NCBI GenBank assembly: GCA_032622095.1
Contig: CP136061.1
Span: 252,907,582 to 252,971,581, forward strand
Origin: Siphonodentalium dalli
Taxonomy: Eukaryota > Mollusca > Scaphopoda > Gadilida > Siphonodentaliidae
DNA length: 64,000 bases
Direction: 5' to 3'
Every line of letters begins with the position of its first letter. Position 1 is the first letter of the stretch. Below are positions 22,965 through 35,978 of the stretch, piece after piece. The notes beneath the pieces are model-generated. The model had not been told where the DNA came from. It saw only the letters and a program-made list of their open reading frames with translations, and ran no database searches. A program made the position numbers and the translations under genes.

Positions 22965-23028
22965 GAAAATATGTATTTGTTGAACATATTATCTGAACAT
23001 TTTCCTCCAATAAATAGGACTCCTTCTG
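22965..23028. mobile_element. Partial copy of the same dispersed repeat
   Basis: TTGTTGAACATATTATCTGAACATTT followed by AATAAATAGGACTCCTTCTG matches the ends of the other copies. It stops just before the coding exon that follows. Confidence 0.55.
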
Positions 23029-23085
23029 ATTCCAGCTATGGTCTGGATAAAAACTTAAAACGCGGAATTTCGAACGAAATATCAG

Positions 23086-23346
23086 TGGGAGAGCACGCAT
23101 TGGACCCATGGCCGCCTCCGCTGGAATGCTGAGTGATGTCACCCAGACAGCTTCCGCCGACTTCGTGGTGGAAATGGACACGCTTCCTCCAATGACACCG
23201 GAGTACCACCACAGCCGGGTGTCCTCCACCAGCAGCAGCAACAACTACATCAGCAGCAAATCCACAGATTCCACCAGGTCGGCCGCTGCACGCTTAAAGA
23301 TGGAGCAGAGGTTACTGGAGTCAACATCCATCGAAGAACAACTTTA
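23086..23346 (+). CDS. Terminal coding exon of an unidentified host gene (C-terminus)
   Basis: The frame containing ATG 23108 gives about 86 codons ending TAA 23344-23346. Codon third positions are GC-rich (for example GACTTCGTGGTG) while the flanks are AT-rich, a strong coding signal. The product has a low-complexity S/T/N tail (RVSSTSSSNN) followed by a charged helix (AAARLKMEQRLL) and ends STSIEEQL. In this frame a stop at 23048 prevents use of the obvious acceptor at 23034-23035, so I place the exon start at the AG of ATATCAG (23084-23085); ATG 23108 as a true start is the alternative. It looks like the cytoplasmic tail of a larger protein; I do not recognise the family. AATAAA follows about 100 bases downstream. 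Confidence 0.65.
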
Positions 23347-23447
23347 AATAGCCGCAGAAATCACAGCCTTCAACGCCGCTAGTTCCCAGCCATCTCAACC
23401 AACAACAACAAACGAGCGACACATGAAAACAACCAAAGATAAGAAAC

Positions 23448-23453
23448 AATAAA
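23448..23453 (+). terminator. Polyadenylation signal AATAAA
   Basis: AATAAA lies 102 bases after the TAA of the preceding exon, at a suitable distance for its 3' end. Confidence 0.6.
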
Positions 23454-23685
23454 GAAACAACAATGTCTAGATCATTTTTCAATTTCACCTCCACCCTTCT
23501 CCTGTCATGTGTGATGTTATACCATGCCAATGACCCCTCCAAAATTGTCTAAGTGGGTTGTAGGGAAGGGGTTCCGCCCCTTCCGAATCTTCCCTGGACT
23601 GGCCCAAAATCCCCAATAAACTTGGACCCATGGCGCACCCCTCACGCAAAAACTGAAAATAGATTTTTGTTGACATTTTCTAAGT

Positions 23686-23780
23686 CGCGAATATCGAACG
23701 TCGAACTCCGAACCTCAAACGTCGAACGTCGTCTATAACTAACTCGCGAATATCGAATGAATATCGAACGTCGAACTGAC
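23686..23780. repeat. CGAATATCGAACGTCGAACT short repeat
   Basis: Repeated CGAACGTCGAAC and CGCGAATATCGAA motifs, five to six imperfect units. Confidence 0.8.
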
Positions 23781-23890
23781 TTCACACACCTGCTTCACCA
23801 CACCTGCCTCGCCACACATGCCTCACCACACCTGCCTCACCACACCTGTCTCACCACACCTGTCTCACCACACCTGCCTCACCACGCTGT
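23781..23890. repeat. CACCACACCTGCCT 14-bp minisatellite
   Basis: About seven units of CACCACACCTGYCT. The flanking GAACTGACTTCA(C/A)ACACCTGC occurs both before the array and at 23946, inside a satellite-like unit, which links this minisatellite to the start of the 81-bp satellite. Confidence 0.85.
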
Positions 23891-23928
23891 ACATATACTA
23901 CCAACGGAGCCACCATTCCAGACAAACT

Positions 23929-26900
23929 TGGGAATACATTACATTGAACTGACTTCAAACACCTGCCTTACCATATTGTGTAAGTGTCTCGTGCAGTAAA
24001 TTGAGAATACATTACATTGAACTGAAGATTAGATAGCAATGAATATGTATATTTACACAAGTGCCTCGTGCAGTAAATTGGGAATACATTACATTGAACT
24101 GAAGATTAGATAGCAATGAATATGTATATTTACACAAGTAAGTGCCTCGTGCAGTAAATTTGGAATACATTACATTGAACTGAAGATTAGATAGCAATGA
24201 ATATGTATATTTACACAAGTAAGCGCCTCGTACAGTAAATTGGGAATACATTACATTGAACTGAAGATTAGATAGTAATGAATATGTATATTTACTCAAG
24301 TGCCTCGTGCAGTAAATTAGGAATACATTACATTGAACTGAAGATTAGATAGTAATGAATATGTATATTTACACAAGTGAGTGCCTCGTGCTGTAAATTG
24401 GGAATACATTACATTGAACTGAATATTAGACATCAATGAATATGTATATTTACACAAGTAAGTGCCTCGTGCAGTAAATTGGGAATACATTACATTGAAC
24501 TGAAGATTAGATAGCAATGAATATGTATATTTACACAAGTAAGTGCCTCGTGCAGTAAATTGGGAATACATTACATTGAACTGAAGATTAGATAGCAATG
24601 AATATGTATATGTACACAAGTAAGTGTCTCGTGCAGTAAATTGGGAATACATTACATTGAACTGAAGATTAGATAGCAATGAATATGTATATTTACACAA
24701 GTAAGTGTCTCGTGCAGTAAATTGGGAATACATTACATTGAACTGAAGATTAGATAGCAATGATATGTATATTTACACAAGTAAGTGTCTCGTGCAGTAA
24801 ATTGTGAATACATTACATTGAACTGAAGATTAGATAGTAATGAATATGTATATTTACACCAGTAAGTGCCTCGTGCAGTAAATTAGGAATACATTACATT
24901 GAACTGAAGATTAGATAGCAATGAATATGTATATTTACACAAGTAAGTGTCTCGTGCAGTAAATTGGGAATACATTACATTGAACTGAAGATTAGATAGC
25001 AATGAATATGTATATTTACACAAGTAAGCGCCTCGTACAGTAAATTGGGAATACATTACATTGAACTGAATATTAGATAGTAATGAATATGTATATTTAC
25101 ACAAGTAAGTGCCTCGTGTAGTAAATTGGGAATACATTACATTGAACTGAAGATTAGATAGCAATGATATGTATATTTACACAAGTAAGCGCCTCGTACA
25201 GTAAATTGGGAATACATTACATTGAACTGAATATTAGATAGTAATGAATATGTATATTTACACAAGTGTCTCGTGCAGTAAATTGGGAATACATTACATT
25301 GAACTGAAGATTAGATAGCAATGATATGTATATTTACACAAGTAAGTGTCTCGTGCAGTAAATTGTGAATACATTACATTGAACTGAAGATTAGATAGTA
25401 ATGAATATGTATATTTACACCAGTAAGTGCCTCGTGCAGTAAATTAGGAATACATTACATTGAACTGAAGATTAGATAGCAATGAATATGTATATTTACA
25501 CAAGTAAGTGTCTCGTGCAGTAAATTGGGAATACATTACATTGAACTGAAGATTAGATAGCAATGAATATGTATATTTACACAAGTAAGCGCCTCGTACA
25601 GTAAATTGGGAATACATTACATTGAACTGAATATTAGATAGTAATGAATATGTATATTTACACAAGTAAGTGCCTCGTGTAGTAAATTGGGAATACATTA
25701 CATTGAACTGAAGATTAGAAAGCAATGAATATGTATATTTACACAAGTAAGTGCCTCGTGCAGTAAATTGGGAATACATTACATTGAACTGAAGATTAGA
25801 GAGCAATGAATATGTATATTTACACAAGTAAGTGCCTCGTGCAGTAAATTGGGAATACATTACATTGAACTGAAGATTAGACAGCAATGAATATGTATAT
25901 TTACTCAAGTGCCTCGTGCAGTAAATTGGTAATACATTACATTGAACTGAAGATTAGATAGTAATGAATATGTATATTTACACAAGTGAGTGCCTCGTGC
26001 TGTAAATTGGGAATACATTACATTGAACTGAATATTAGACAGCAATGAATATGTATATTTACACAAGTAAGTGCCTCGTGTAGTAAATTGGGAATACATT
26101 ACATTGAACTGAAGATTAGATAGCAATGAATATGTATATTTACACAAGTAAGTGCCTCGTGCAGTAAATTGGGAATACATTACATTGAACTGAAGATTAG
26201 AGAGCAATGAATATGTATATTTACACAAGTAAGTGCCTCGTGGAGTAAATTGGGAATACATTACATTGAACTGAAGATTAGACAGCAATGAATATGTATA
26301 TTTACTCAAGTGCCTCGTGCAGTAAATTGGGAATACATTACATTGAACTGAAGATTAGACAGCAATGAATATGTATATTTACACAAGTAAGTGCCTCGTG
26401 CAGTAAATTGGGAATACATTACATTGAACTGAAGATTAGATAGCAATGAATATGTATATTTACACAAGTGCCTCGTGCAGTAAATTGGGAATACATTACA
26501 TTGAACTGAAGATTAGACAGCAATGGATATGTATATTTACACAAGTAAGTGTCTCGTGCAGTACATTGGGAATACATTACATTGAACTGAAGATTATACA
26601 GCAATGAATATGTATATTTACACAAGTAAGCGCCTCGTACAGTAAATTGGGAAACATTACATTGAACTGAAGATTAGATAGTAATGAATATGTATATTTA
26701 CTCAAGTGCCTCGTGCAGTAAATTAGGAATACATTACATTGAACTGAAGATTAGATAGTAATGAATATGTATATTTACACAAGTGCCTCGTGCAGTAAAT
26801 TAGGAATACATTACATTGAACTGAAGATTAGATAGTAATGAATATGTATATTTACACAAGTGCCTCGTGCAGTAAATTAGGAATACATTACATTGAACTG

Positions 26901-27235
26901 AAGATTAGATAGTAATGAATATGTATATTTACACAAGTGCCTCGTGCAGTAAATTAGGAATACATTACATTGAACTGAAGATTAGATAGTAATGAATATG
27001 TATATTTACACAAGTGCCTCGTGCAGTAAATTAGGAATACATTACATTGAACTGAAGATTAGATAGTAATGAATATGTATATTTACACAAGTGCCTCGTG
27101 CAGTAAATTAGGAATACATTACATTGAACTGAAGATTAGATAGTAATGAATATGTATATTTACACAAGTGCCTCGTGCAGTAAATTAGGAATACATTACA
27201 TTGAACTGAAGATTAGATAGTAATGAATATGTATA
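23929..27235. repeat. 81-bp satellite, array 1
   Basis: Head-to-tail monomers of 81 bp (ATTACATTGAACTGAAGATT ... TATATTTACACAAGTAAG), with 77-bp variants lacking TAAG after ACAAG and occasional 80-bp variants (CAATGATATG). The first unit (23929-24000) is a hybrid with the CACC minisatellite. The last seven units (starting 26706, 26783, 26860, 26937, 27014, 27091, 27168) are all 77 bp and look identical. Minus-strand frames of 27 codons per unit result from 81 being a multiple of three. Confidence 0.97.
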
Positions 27236-28145
27236 GGTCGGGAGCGTAAGAACCGAAACCTAATAATGAAACGTTCTGTATGTGAAGTTCGTTAATATAC
27301 CAGAGACGCTCGCCTGAAGACTTCAATTGCTGGCTATTTATTTCTGATTTCCAACATTTTAAATACCTATTTTCGCGCTTGGTCTTAGTAAACATTTTCC
27401 AAAGTATATAATTTACGCCTCCTAATGTTATCAAGCTATGCTGACAATCAAACATAACAAATATTATTGTGTAAACTTTACTGTAGCAGTATAATGTTTG
27501 CAAACTATACTAAAAAACACTTATAAAGAGCGTTCCATTTGCATGCATATGCATTTTATATACACTTATCTCTATACAATTCATATTATATTTGGGTCAT
27601 TTTTTTCAGTTTAATCCCTCCATACACTGCTAATGAACTTCGGGGTCCAGCCCTTTATATGTAACAGTCCTCAATTCATAATGTTGTTACCCCTTATTAA
27701 TTGTAAGTGCATTACAATTCGTGCAATTATGTACGATATGAACATAGCTGAGTTACAGCACTAAATTTATCATCTGGCAGTACAGCCAATGCATAAGCAT
27801 ACACTTTTGTTTACAATTAAGAATTTTTCCCGGTAGTACAATCAGGGAAGTCTATGCGTACGTTTTACAATAATTCGTGGATAGTATCATTTTTGTGGAT
27901 ATTGCTTGGTGTGTGGCCCTCGTGATATTACTATCCCTATGATTTAAACTAGCTGAACGGTTTGACTGGTACGCTGCCGTTCTATACTTATTCTATATTT
28001 ATTTTGACATTCAAAATTGTCCGTGTGGCGCTTCGGAATGTGTACCTAGGTTTATTACGCACCTTTGTCCATGTTACCGAAGACAGGTTTACCCCTGTAC
28101 TCTACGGTGTTCCCAGCCCCCCTGGATCTCTATATTGTTACAACA
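27236..28145. mobile_element. 0.91-kb insert in the satellite, copy 1
   Basis: Non-satellite DNA from GGTCGGGAGCGTAAG to TTGTTACAACA, with monomer sequence (AATGAATATGTATA / AATGATATGTATA) on both sides. It has no terminal inverted repeat and no coding frame of known type. It contains ATAAAGAGCGTT (27527), the inverse of the motif repeated at 13.7-14.0 kb. A second, nearly identical copy is at 35070-35978. Confidence 0.8.
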
Positions 28146-31100
28146 ATGATATGTATATTTACACAAGTAAGTGCCTCGTGCAGTAAATTGGGAATACATT
28201 ACATTGAACTGAAGATTAGATAGCAATGAATATGTATATTTACACAAGTAAGCGCCTCGTACAGTAAATTGGGAATACATTACATTGAACTGAAGATTAG
28301 ATAGTAATGAATATGTATATTTACACAAGTGCCTCGTGCAGTAAATTAGGAATACATTACATTGAACTGAAGATTAGATAGTAATGAATATGTATATTTA
28401 CACAAGTGCCTCGTGCAGTAAATTAGGAATACATTACATTGAACTGAAGATTAGATAGTAATGAATATGTATATTTACACAAGTGAGTGCCTCGTGCTGT
28501 AAATTGGGAATACATTACATTGAACTGAATGTTAGACAGCAATGAATATGTATATTTACACAAGTGAGTGCCTCGTGTAGTAAATTGGGAATACATTACA
28601 TTGAACTGAAGATTAGATAGCAATGAATATGTATATTTACACAAGTAAGTGCCTCGTGCAGTAAATTGGGAATACATTACATTGAACTGAAGATTAGATA
28701 GCAATGAATATGTATATTTACACAAGTAAGTGCCTCGTGCAGTAAATTGGGAATACATTACATTGAACTGAAGATTAGATAGTAATGAATATGTATATTT
28801 ACACAAGTAAGCGCCTCGTACAGTAAATTGGGAATACATTACATTGAACTGAAGATTAGATAGTAATGAATATGTATATTTACACAAGTGCCTCGTGCAG
28901 TAAATTAGGAATACATTACATTGAACTGAAGATTAGATAGTAATGAATATGTATATTTACACAAGTGAGTGCCTCGTGCTGTAAATTGGGAATACATTAC
29001 ATTGAACTGAATGTTAGACAGCAATGAATATGTATATTTACACAAGTAAGTGCCTCGTGTAGTAAATTGGGAATACATTACATTGAACTGAAGATTAGAT
29101 AGCAATGAATATGTATATTTACACAAGTAAGTGCCTCGTGCAGTAAATTGGGAATACATTACATTGAACTGAAGATTAGATAGCAATGAATATGTATATT
29201 TACACAAGTAAGTGCCTCGTGCAGTAAATTGGGAATACATTACATTGAACTGAAGATTAGATAGTAATGAATATGTATATTTACACAAGTAAGCGCCTCG
29301 TACAGTAAATTGGGAATACATTACATTGAACTGAAGATTAGATAGTAATGAATATGTATATTTACTCAAGTGCCTCGTGCAGTAAATTAGGAATACATTA
29401 CATTGAACTGAAGATTAGATAGTAATGAATATGTATATTTACACAAGTGAGTGCCTCGTGCTGTAAATTGGGAATACATTACATTGAACTGAATATTAGA
29501 CAGCAATGAATATGTATATTTACACAAGTAAGTGCCTCGTGTAGTAAATTGGGAATACATTACATTGAACTGAAGATTAGATAGCAATGAATATGTATAT
29601 TTACACAAGTAAGTGCCTCGTGCAGTAAATTGGGAATACATTACATTGAACTGAAGATTAGATAGCAACGAATATGTATATTTACACAAGTAAGCGCCTC
29701 GTACAGTAAATTGGGAATACATTACATTGAACTGAAGATTAGATAGTAATGAATATGTATAATTACACAAGTAAGTGCCTCGTGCAGTAAATTAGGAATA
29801 CATTACATTGAACTGAAGATTAGATAGTAATGAATATGTATATTTACACAAGTGAGTGCCTCGTGCTGTAAATTGGGAATACATTACATTGAACTGAATA
29901 TTAGAGAGCAATGAATATGTATATTTACACAAGTAAGTGCCTCGTGTAGTAAATTGGGAATACATTACATTGAACTGAAGATTAGATAGCAATGAATATG
30001 TATATTTACACAAGTAAGTGCCTCGTGCAGTAAATTGGGAATACATTACATTGAACTGAAGATTAGACAGCAATGATATGTATATTTACACAAGTAAGTG
30101 TCTCGTGCAGTAAATTGGGAATACATTACATTGAACTGAAGATTAGATAGCAATGAATATGTATATTTACACCAGTAAGTGCCTCGTGCAGTAAATTGGG
30201 AATACATTACATTGAACTGAAGATTAGATAGCAATGAATATGTATATTTACACAAGTAAGTGCATCGTGCAGTAAATTGGGAATACATTACATTGAACTG
30301 AAGATTAGATAGCAATGAATATGTATATTTACACCAGTAAGTGCCTCGTGCAGTAAATTGGGAATACATTACATTGAACTGAAGATTAGATAGTAATGAA
30401 TATGTATATTTACACAAGTGAGTGCCTCGTGCTGTAAATTGGGAATACATTACATTGAACTGAATATTAGAGAGCAATGAATATGTATATTTACACAAGT
30501 AAGTGCCTCGTGCAGTAAATTGGGAATACATTACATTGAACTGAAGATTAGATAGTAATGAATATGTATATTTACACAAGTAAGCGCCTCGTGCAGTAAA
30601 TTGGGAATACATTACATTGAACTGAAGATTAGATAGTAATGAATATGTATATTTACACAAGTAAGCGCCTCGTACAGTAAATTGGGAATACATTACATTG
30701 AACTGAAGATTAGATAGTAATGAATATGTATATTTACACAAGTGCCTCGTGCAGTAAATTAGGAATACATTACATTGAACTGAAGATTAGATAGTAATGA
30801 ATATGTATATTTACGCAAGTGAGTGCCTCGTGCTGTAAATTGGGAATACATTACATTGAACTGAATGTTAGACAGCAATGAATATGTATATTTACACAAG
30901 TAAGTGCCTCGTGTAGTAAATTGGGAATACATTACATTGAACTGAAGATTAGATAGCAATGAATATGTATATTTACACAAGTAAGTGCCTCGTGCAGTAA
31001 ATTGGGAATACATTACATTGAACTGAAGATTAGATAGCAATGAATATGTATATTTACACAAGTAAGTGCCTCGTGCAGTAAATTGGGAATACATTACATT

Positions 31101-34100
31101 GAACTGAAGATTAGATAGTAATGAATATGTATATTTACACAAGTAAGCGCCTCGTACAGTAAATTGGGAATACATTACATTGAACTGAAGATTAGATAGT
31201 AATGAATATGTATATTTACTCAAGTGCCTCGTGCAGTAAATTAGGAATACATTACATTGAACTGAAGATTAGATAGTAATGAATATGTATATTTACACAA
31301 GTGAGTGCCTCGTGCTGTAAATTGGGAATACATTACATTGAACTGAATATTAGACAGCAATGAATATGTATATTTACACAAGTAAGTGCCTCGTGTAGTA
31401 AATTGGGAATACATTACATTGAACTGAAGATTAGATAGCAATGAATATGTATATTTACACAAGTAAGTGCCTCGTGCAGTAAATTGGGAATACATTACAT
31501 TGAACTGAAGATTAGATAGCAACGAATATGTATATTTACACAAGTAAGCGCCTCGTACAGTAAATTGGGAATACATTACATTGAACTGAAGATTAGATAG
31601 TAATGAATATGTATATTTACACAAGTAAGTGCCTCGTGCAGTAAATTAGGAATACATTACATTGAACTGAAGATTAGATAGTAATGAATATGTATATTTA
31701 CACAAGTGAGTGCCTCGTGCTGTAAATTGGGAATACATTACATTGAACTGAATATTAGAGAGCAATGAATATGTATATTTACACAAGTAAGTGCCTCGTG
31801 TAGTAAATTGGGAATACATTACATTGAACTGAAGATTAGATAGCAATGAATATGTATATTTACACAAGTAAGTGCCTCGTGCAGTAAATTGGGAATACAT
31901 TACATTGAACTGAAGATTAGACAGCAATGATATGTATATTTACACAAGTAAGTGTCCCGTGCAGTAAATTGGGAATACATTACATTGAACTGAAGATTAG
32001 ATAGCAATGAATATGTATATTTACACCAGTAAGTGCCTCGTGCAGTAAATTGGGAATACATTACATTGAACTGAAGATTAGATAGCAATGAATATGTATA
32101 TTTACACAAGTAAGTGCATCGTGCAGTAAATTGGGAATACATTACATTGAACTGAAGATTAGATAGCAATGAATATGTATATTTACACCAGTAAGTGCCG
32201 CGTGCAGTAAATTGGGAATACATTACATTGAACTGAAGATTAGATAGTAATGAATATGTATATTTACACAAGTGAGTGCCTCGTGCTGTAAATTGGGAAT
32301 ACATTACATTGAACTGAATATTAGAGAGCAATGAATATGTATATTTACACAAGTAAGTGCCTCGTGCAGTAAATTGGGAATACATTACATTGAACTGAAG
32401 ATTAGATAGTAATGAATATGTATATTTACACAAGTAAGCGCCTCGTGCAGTAAATTGGGAATACATTACATTGAACTGAAGATTAGATAGTAATGAATAT
32501 GTATATTTACACAAGTAAGCGCCTCGTACAGTAAATTGGGAATACATTACATTGAACTGAAGATTAGATAGTAATGAATATGTATATTTACACAAGTGCC
32601 TCGTGCAGTAAATTAGGAATACATTACATTGAACTGAAGATTAGATAGTAATGAATATGTATATTTACACAAGTGAGTGCCTCGTGCTGTAAATTGGGAA
32701 TACATTACATTGAACTGAATGTTAGACAGCAATGAATATGTATATTTACACAAGTAAGTGCCTCGTGTAGTAAATTGGGAATACATTACATTGAACTGAA
32801 GATTAGATAGCAATGAATATGTATATTTACACAAGTAAGTGCCTCGTGCAGTAAATTGGGAATACATTACATTGAACTGAAGATTAGATAGCAATGAATA
32901 TGTATATTTACACAAGTAAGTGCCTCGTGCAGTAAATTGGGAATACATTACATTGAACTGAAGATTAGATAGCAATGAATATGTATATTTACACAAGTAA
33001 GCGCCTCGTACAGTAAATTGGGAATACATTACATTGAACTGAAGATTAGATAGTAATGAATATGTATATTTACTCAAGTGCCTCGTGCAGTAAATTAGGA
33101 ATACATTACATTGAACTGAAGATTAGATAGTAATGAATATGTATATTTACACAAGTGAGTGCCTCGTGCTGTAAATTGGGAATACATTACATTGAACTGA
33201 ATATTAGACAGCAATGAATATGTATATTTACACAAGTAAGTGCCTAGTGTAGTAAATTGGGAATACATTACATTGAACTGAAGATTAGATAGCAATGAAT
33301 ATGTATATTTACACAAGTAAGTGCCTCGTGCAGTAAATTGGGAATACATTACATTGAACTGAAGATTAGATAGCAACGAATATGTATATTTACACAAGTA
33401 AGCGCCTCGTACAGTAAATTGGGAATACATTACATTGAACTGAAGATTAGATAGTAATGAATATGTATATTTACACAAGTAAGTGCCTCGTGCAGTAAAT
33501 TAGGAATACATTACATTGAACTGAAGATTAGATAGTAATGAATATGTATATTTACACAAGTAAGTGTCTCGTGCAGTAAATTGGGAATACATTACATTGA
33601 ACTGAAGATTAGATAGCAATGAATATGTATATTTACACAAGTAAGCGCCTCGTACAGTAAATTGGGAATACATTACATTGAACTGAAGATTAGATAGCAA
33701 TGAATATGTATATTTACACAAGTAAGTGCCTCGTGCAGTAAATTGGGAATACATTACATTGAACTGAAGATTAGAGAGCAATGAATATGTATATTTACAC
33801 AAGTAAGTGCCTCGTGCAGTAAATTGGGAATACATTACATTGAACTGAAGATTAGACAGCAATGAATATGTATATTTACTCAAGTGCCTCGTGCAGTAAA
33901 TTGGGAATACATTACATTGAACTGAAGATTAGATAGTAATGAATATGTATATTTACACAAGTGAGTGCCTCGTGCTGTAAATTGGGAATACATTACATTG
34001 AACTGAATATTAGACAGCAATGAATATGTATATTTACACAAGTAAGTGCCTCGTGTAGTAAATTGGGAATACATTACATTGAACTGAAGATTAGAGAGCA

Positions 34101-35069
34101 ATGAATATGTATATTTACACAAGTAAGTGCCTCGTGCAGTAAATTGGGAATACATTACATTGAACTGAAGATTAGACAGCAATGAATATGTATATTTACT
34201 CAAGTGCCTCGTGCAGTAAATTGGGAATACATTACATTGAACTGAAGATTAGATAGTAATGAATATGTATATTTACACAAGTGAGTGCCTCGTGCTGTAA
34301 ATTGGGAATACATTACATTGAACTGAATATTAGACAGCAATGAATATGTATATTTACACAAGTAAGTGCCTCGTGTAGTAAATTGGGAATACATTACATT
34401 GAACTGAAGATTAGATAGCAATGAATATGTATATTTACACAAGTAAGTGCCTCGTGCAGTAAATTGGGAATACATTACATTGAACTGAAGATTAGAGAGC
34501 AATGAATATGTATATTTACACAAGTAAGTGCCTCGTGCAGTAAATTGGGAATACATTACATTGAACTGAAGATTAGACAGCAATGAATATGTATATTTAC
34601 TCAAGTGCCTCGTGCAGTAAATTGGGAATACATTACATTGAACTGAAGATTAGACAGCAATGAATATGTATATTTACACAAGTAAGTGCCTCGTGCAGTA
34701 AATTGGGAATACATTACATTGAACTGAAGATTAGATAGCAATGCATATGTATATTTACACAAGTGCCTCGTGCAGTAAATTGGGAATACATTACATTGAA
34801 CTGAAGATTAGACAGCAATGAATATGTATATTTACACAAGTAAGTGTCTCGTGCAGTACATTGGGAATACATTACATTGAACTGAAGATTATACAGCAAT
34901 GAATATGTATATTTACACAAGTAAGCGCCTCGTACAGTAAATTGGGAATACATTACATTGAACTGAAGATTAGATAGTAATGAATATGTATATTTACTCA
35001 AGTGCCTCGTGCAGTAAATTAGGAATACATTACATTGAACTGAAGATTAGATAGTAATGAATATGTATA
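28146..35069. repeat. 81-bp satellite, array 2, with 1,854-bp higher-order repeat
   Basis: Monomer variants recur in a fixed order with a period of 1,854 bp: blocks begin at 28905, 30759 and 32613, and the pattern persists to about 33500. The lengths add up to 23 monomers (20 of 81 bp, one of 80, two of 77). Copies differ at only a few bases (for example 30104 CTC against 31958 CCC). After 33500 the variants instead follow the order seen in array 1 (about 25.4-27.2 kb). Confidence 0.95.
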
Positions 35070-35978
35070 GGTCGGGAGCGTAAGAACCGAAACCTAATAA
35101 TGAAACGTTCTGTATGTGAAGTTCGTTAATATACCAGAGACGCTCGCCTGAAGACTTCAATTGCTGGCTATTTATTTCTGATTTCCAACATTTTAAATAC
35201 CTATTTTCGCGCTTGGTCTTAGTAAACATTTTCCAAAGTATATAATTTACGCCTCCTAATGTTATCAAGCTATGCTGACAATCAAACATAACAAATATTA
35301 TTGTGTAAACTTTACTGTAGCAGTATAATGTTTGCAAACTATACTAAAAAACACTTATAAAGAGCGTTCCATTTGCATGCATATGCATTTTATATACACT
35401 TATCTCTATACAATTCATATTATATTTGGGTCATTTTTTCAGTTTAATCCCTCCATACACTGCTAATGAACTTCGGGGTCCAGCCCTTTATATGTAACAG
35501 TCCTCAATTCATAATGTTGTTACCCCTTATTAATTGTAAGTGCATTACAATTCGTGCAATTATGTACGATATGAACATAGCTGTGTTACAGCACTAAATT
35601 TATCATCTGGCAGTACAGCCAATGCATAAGCATACACTTTTGTTTACAATTAAGAATTTTTCCCGGTAGTACAATCAGGGAAGTCTATGCGTACGTTTTA
35701 CAATAATTCGTGGATAGTATCATTTTTGTGGATATTGCTTGGTGTGTGGCCCTCGTGATATTACTATCCCTATGATTTAAACTAGCTGAACGGTTTGACT
35801 GGTACGCTGCCGTTCTATACTTATTCTATATTTATTTTGACATTCAAAATTGTCCGTGTGGCGCTTCGGAATGTGTACCTAGGTTTATTACGCACCTTTG
35901 TCCATGTTACCGAAGACAGGTTTACCCCTGTACTCTACGGTGTTCCCAGCCCCCCTGGATCTCTATATTGTTACAACA
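35070..35978. mobile_element. 0.91-kb insert in the satellite, copy 2
   Basis: Matches 27236-28145 except for a shorter T run (about 35435) and a few substitutions (for example TGTGTTAC at about 35583 against TGAGTTAC). Sequence on both sides is also shared, at an offset of 7,833-7,834 bp, so insert and satellite were duplicated together. Confidence 0.9.

Noticed and set aside
27213-27503. 96-codon minus-strand ORF in the satellite insert, repeated at 35047
   Set aside because: The second copy is part of a recent duplication, so it is not independent evidence. No family resemblance.
27236-28145. Insert as a solo LTR (ends in CA)
   Set aside because: No clear TG start and no exact 5-bp target duplication. 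Flanking monomers differ by one base.
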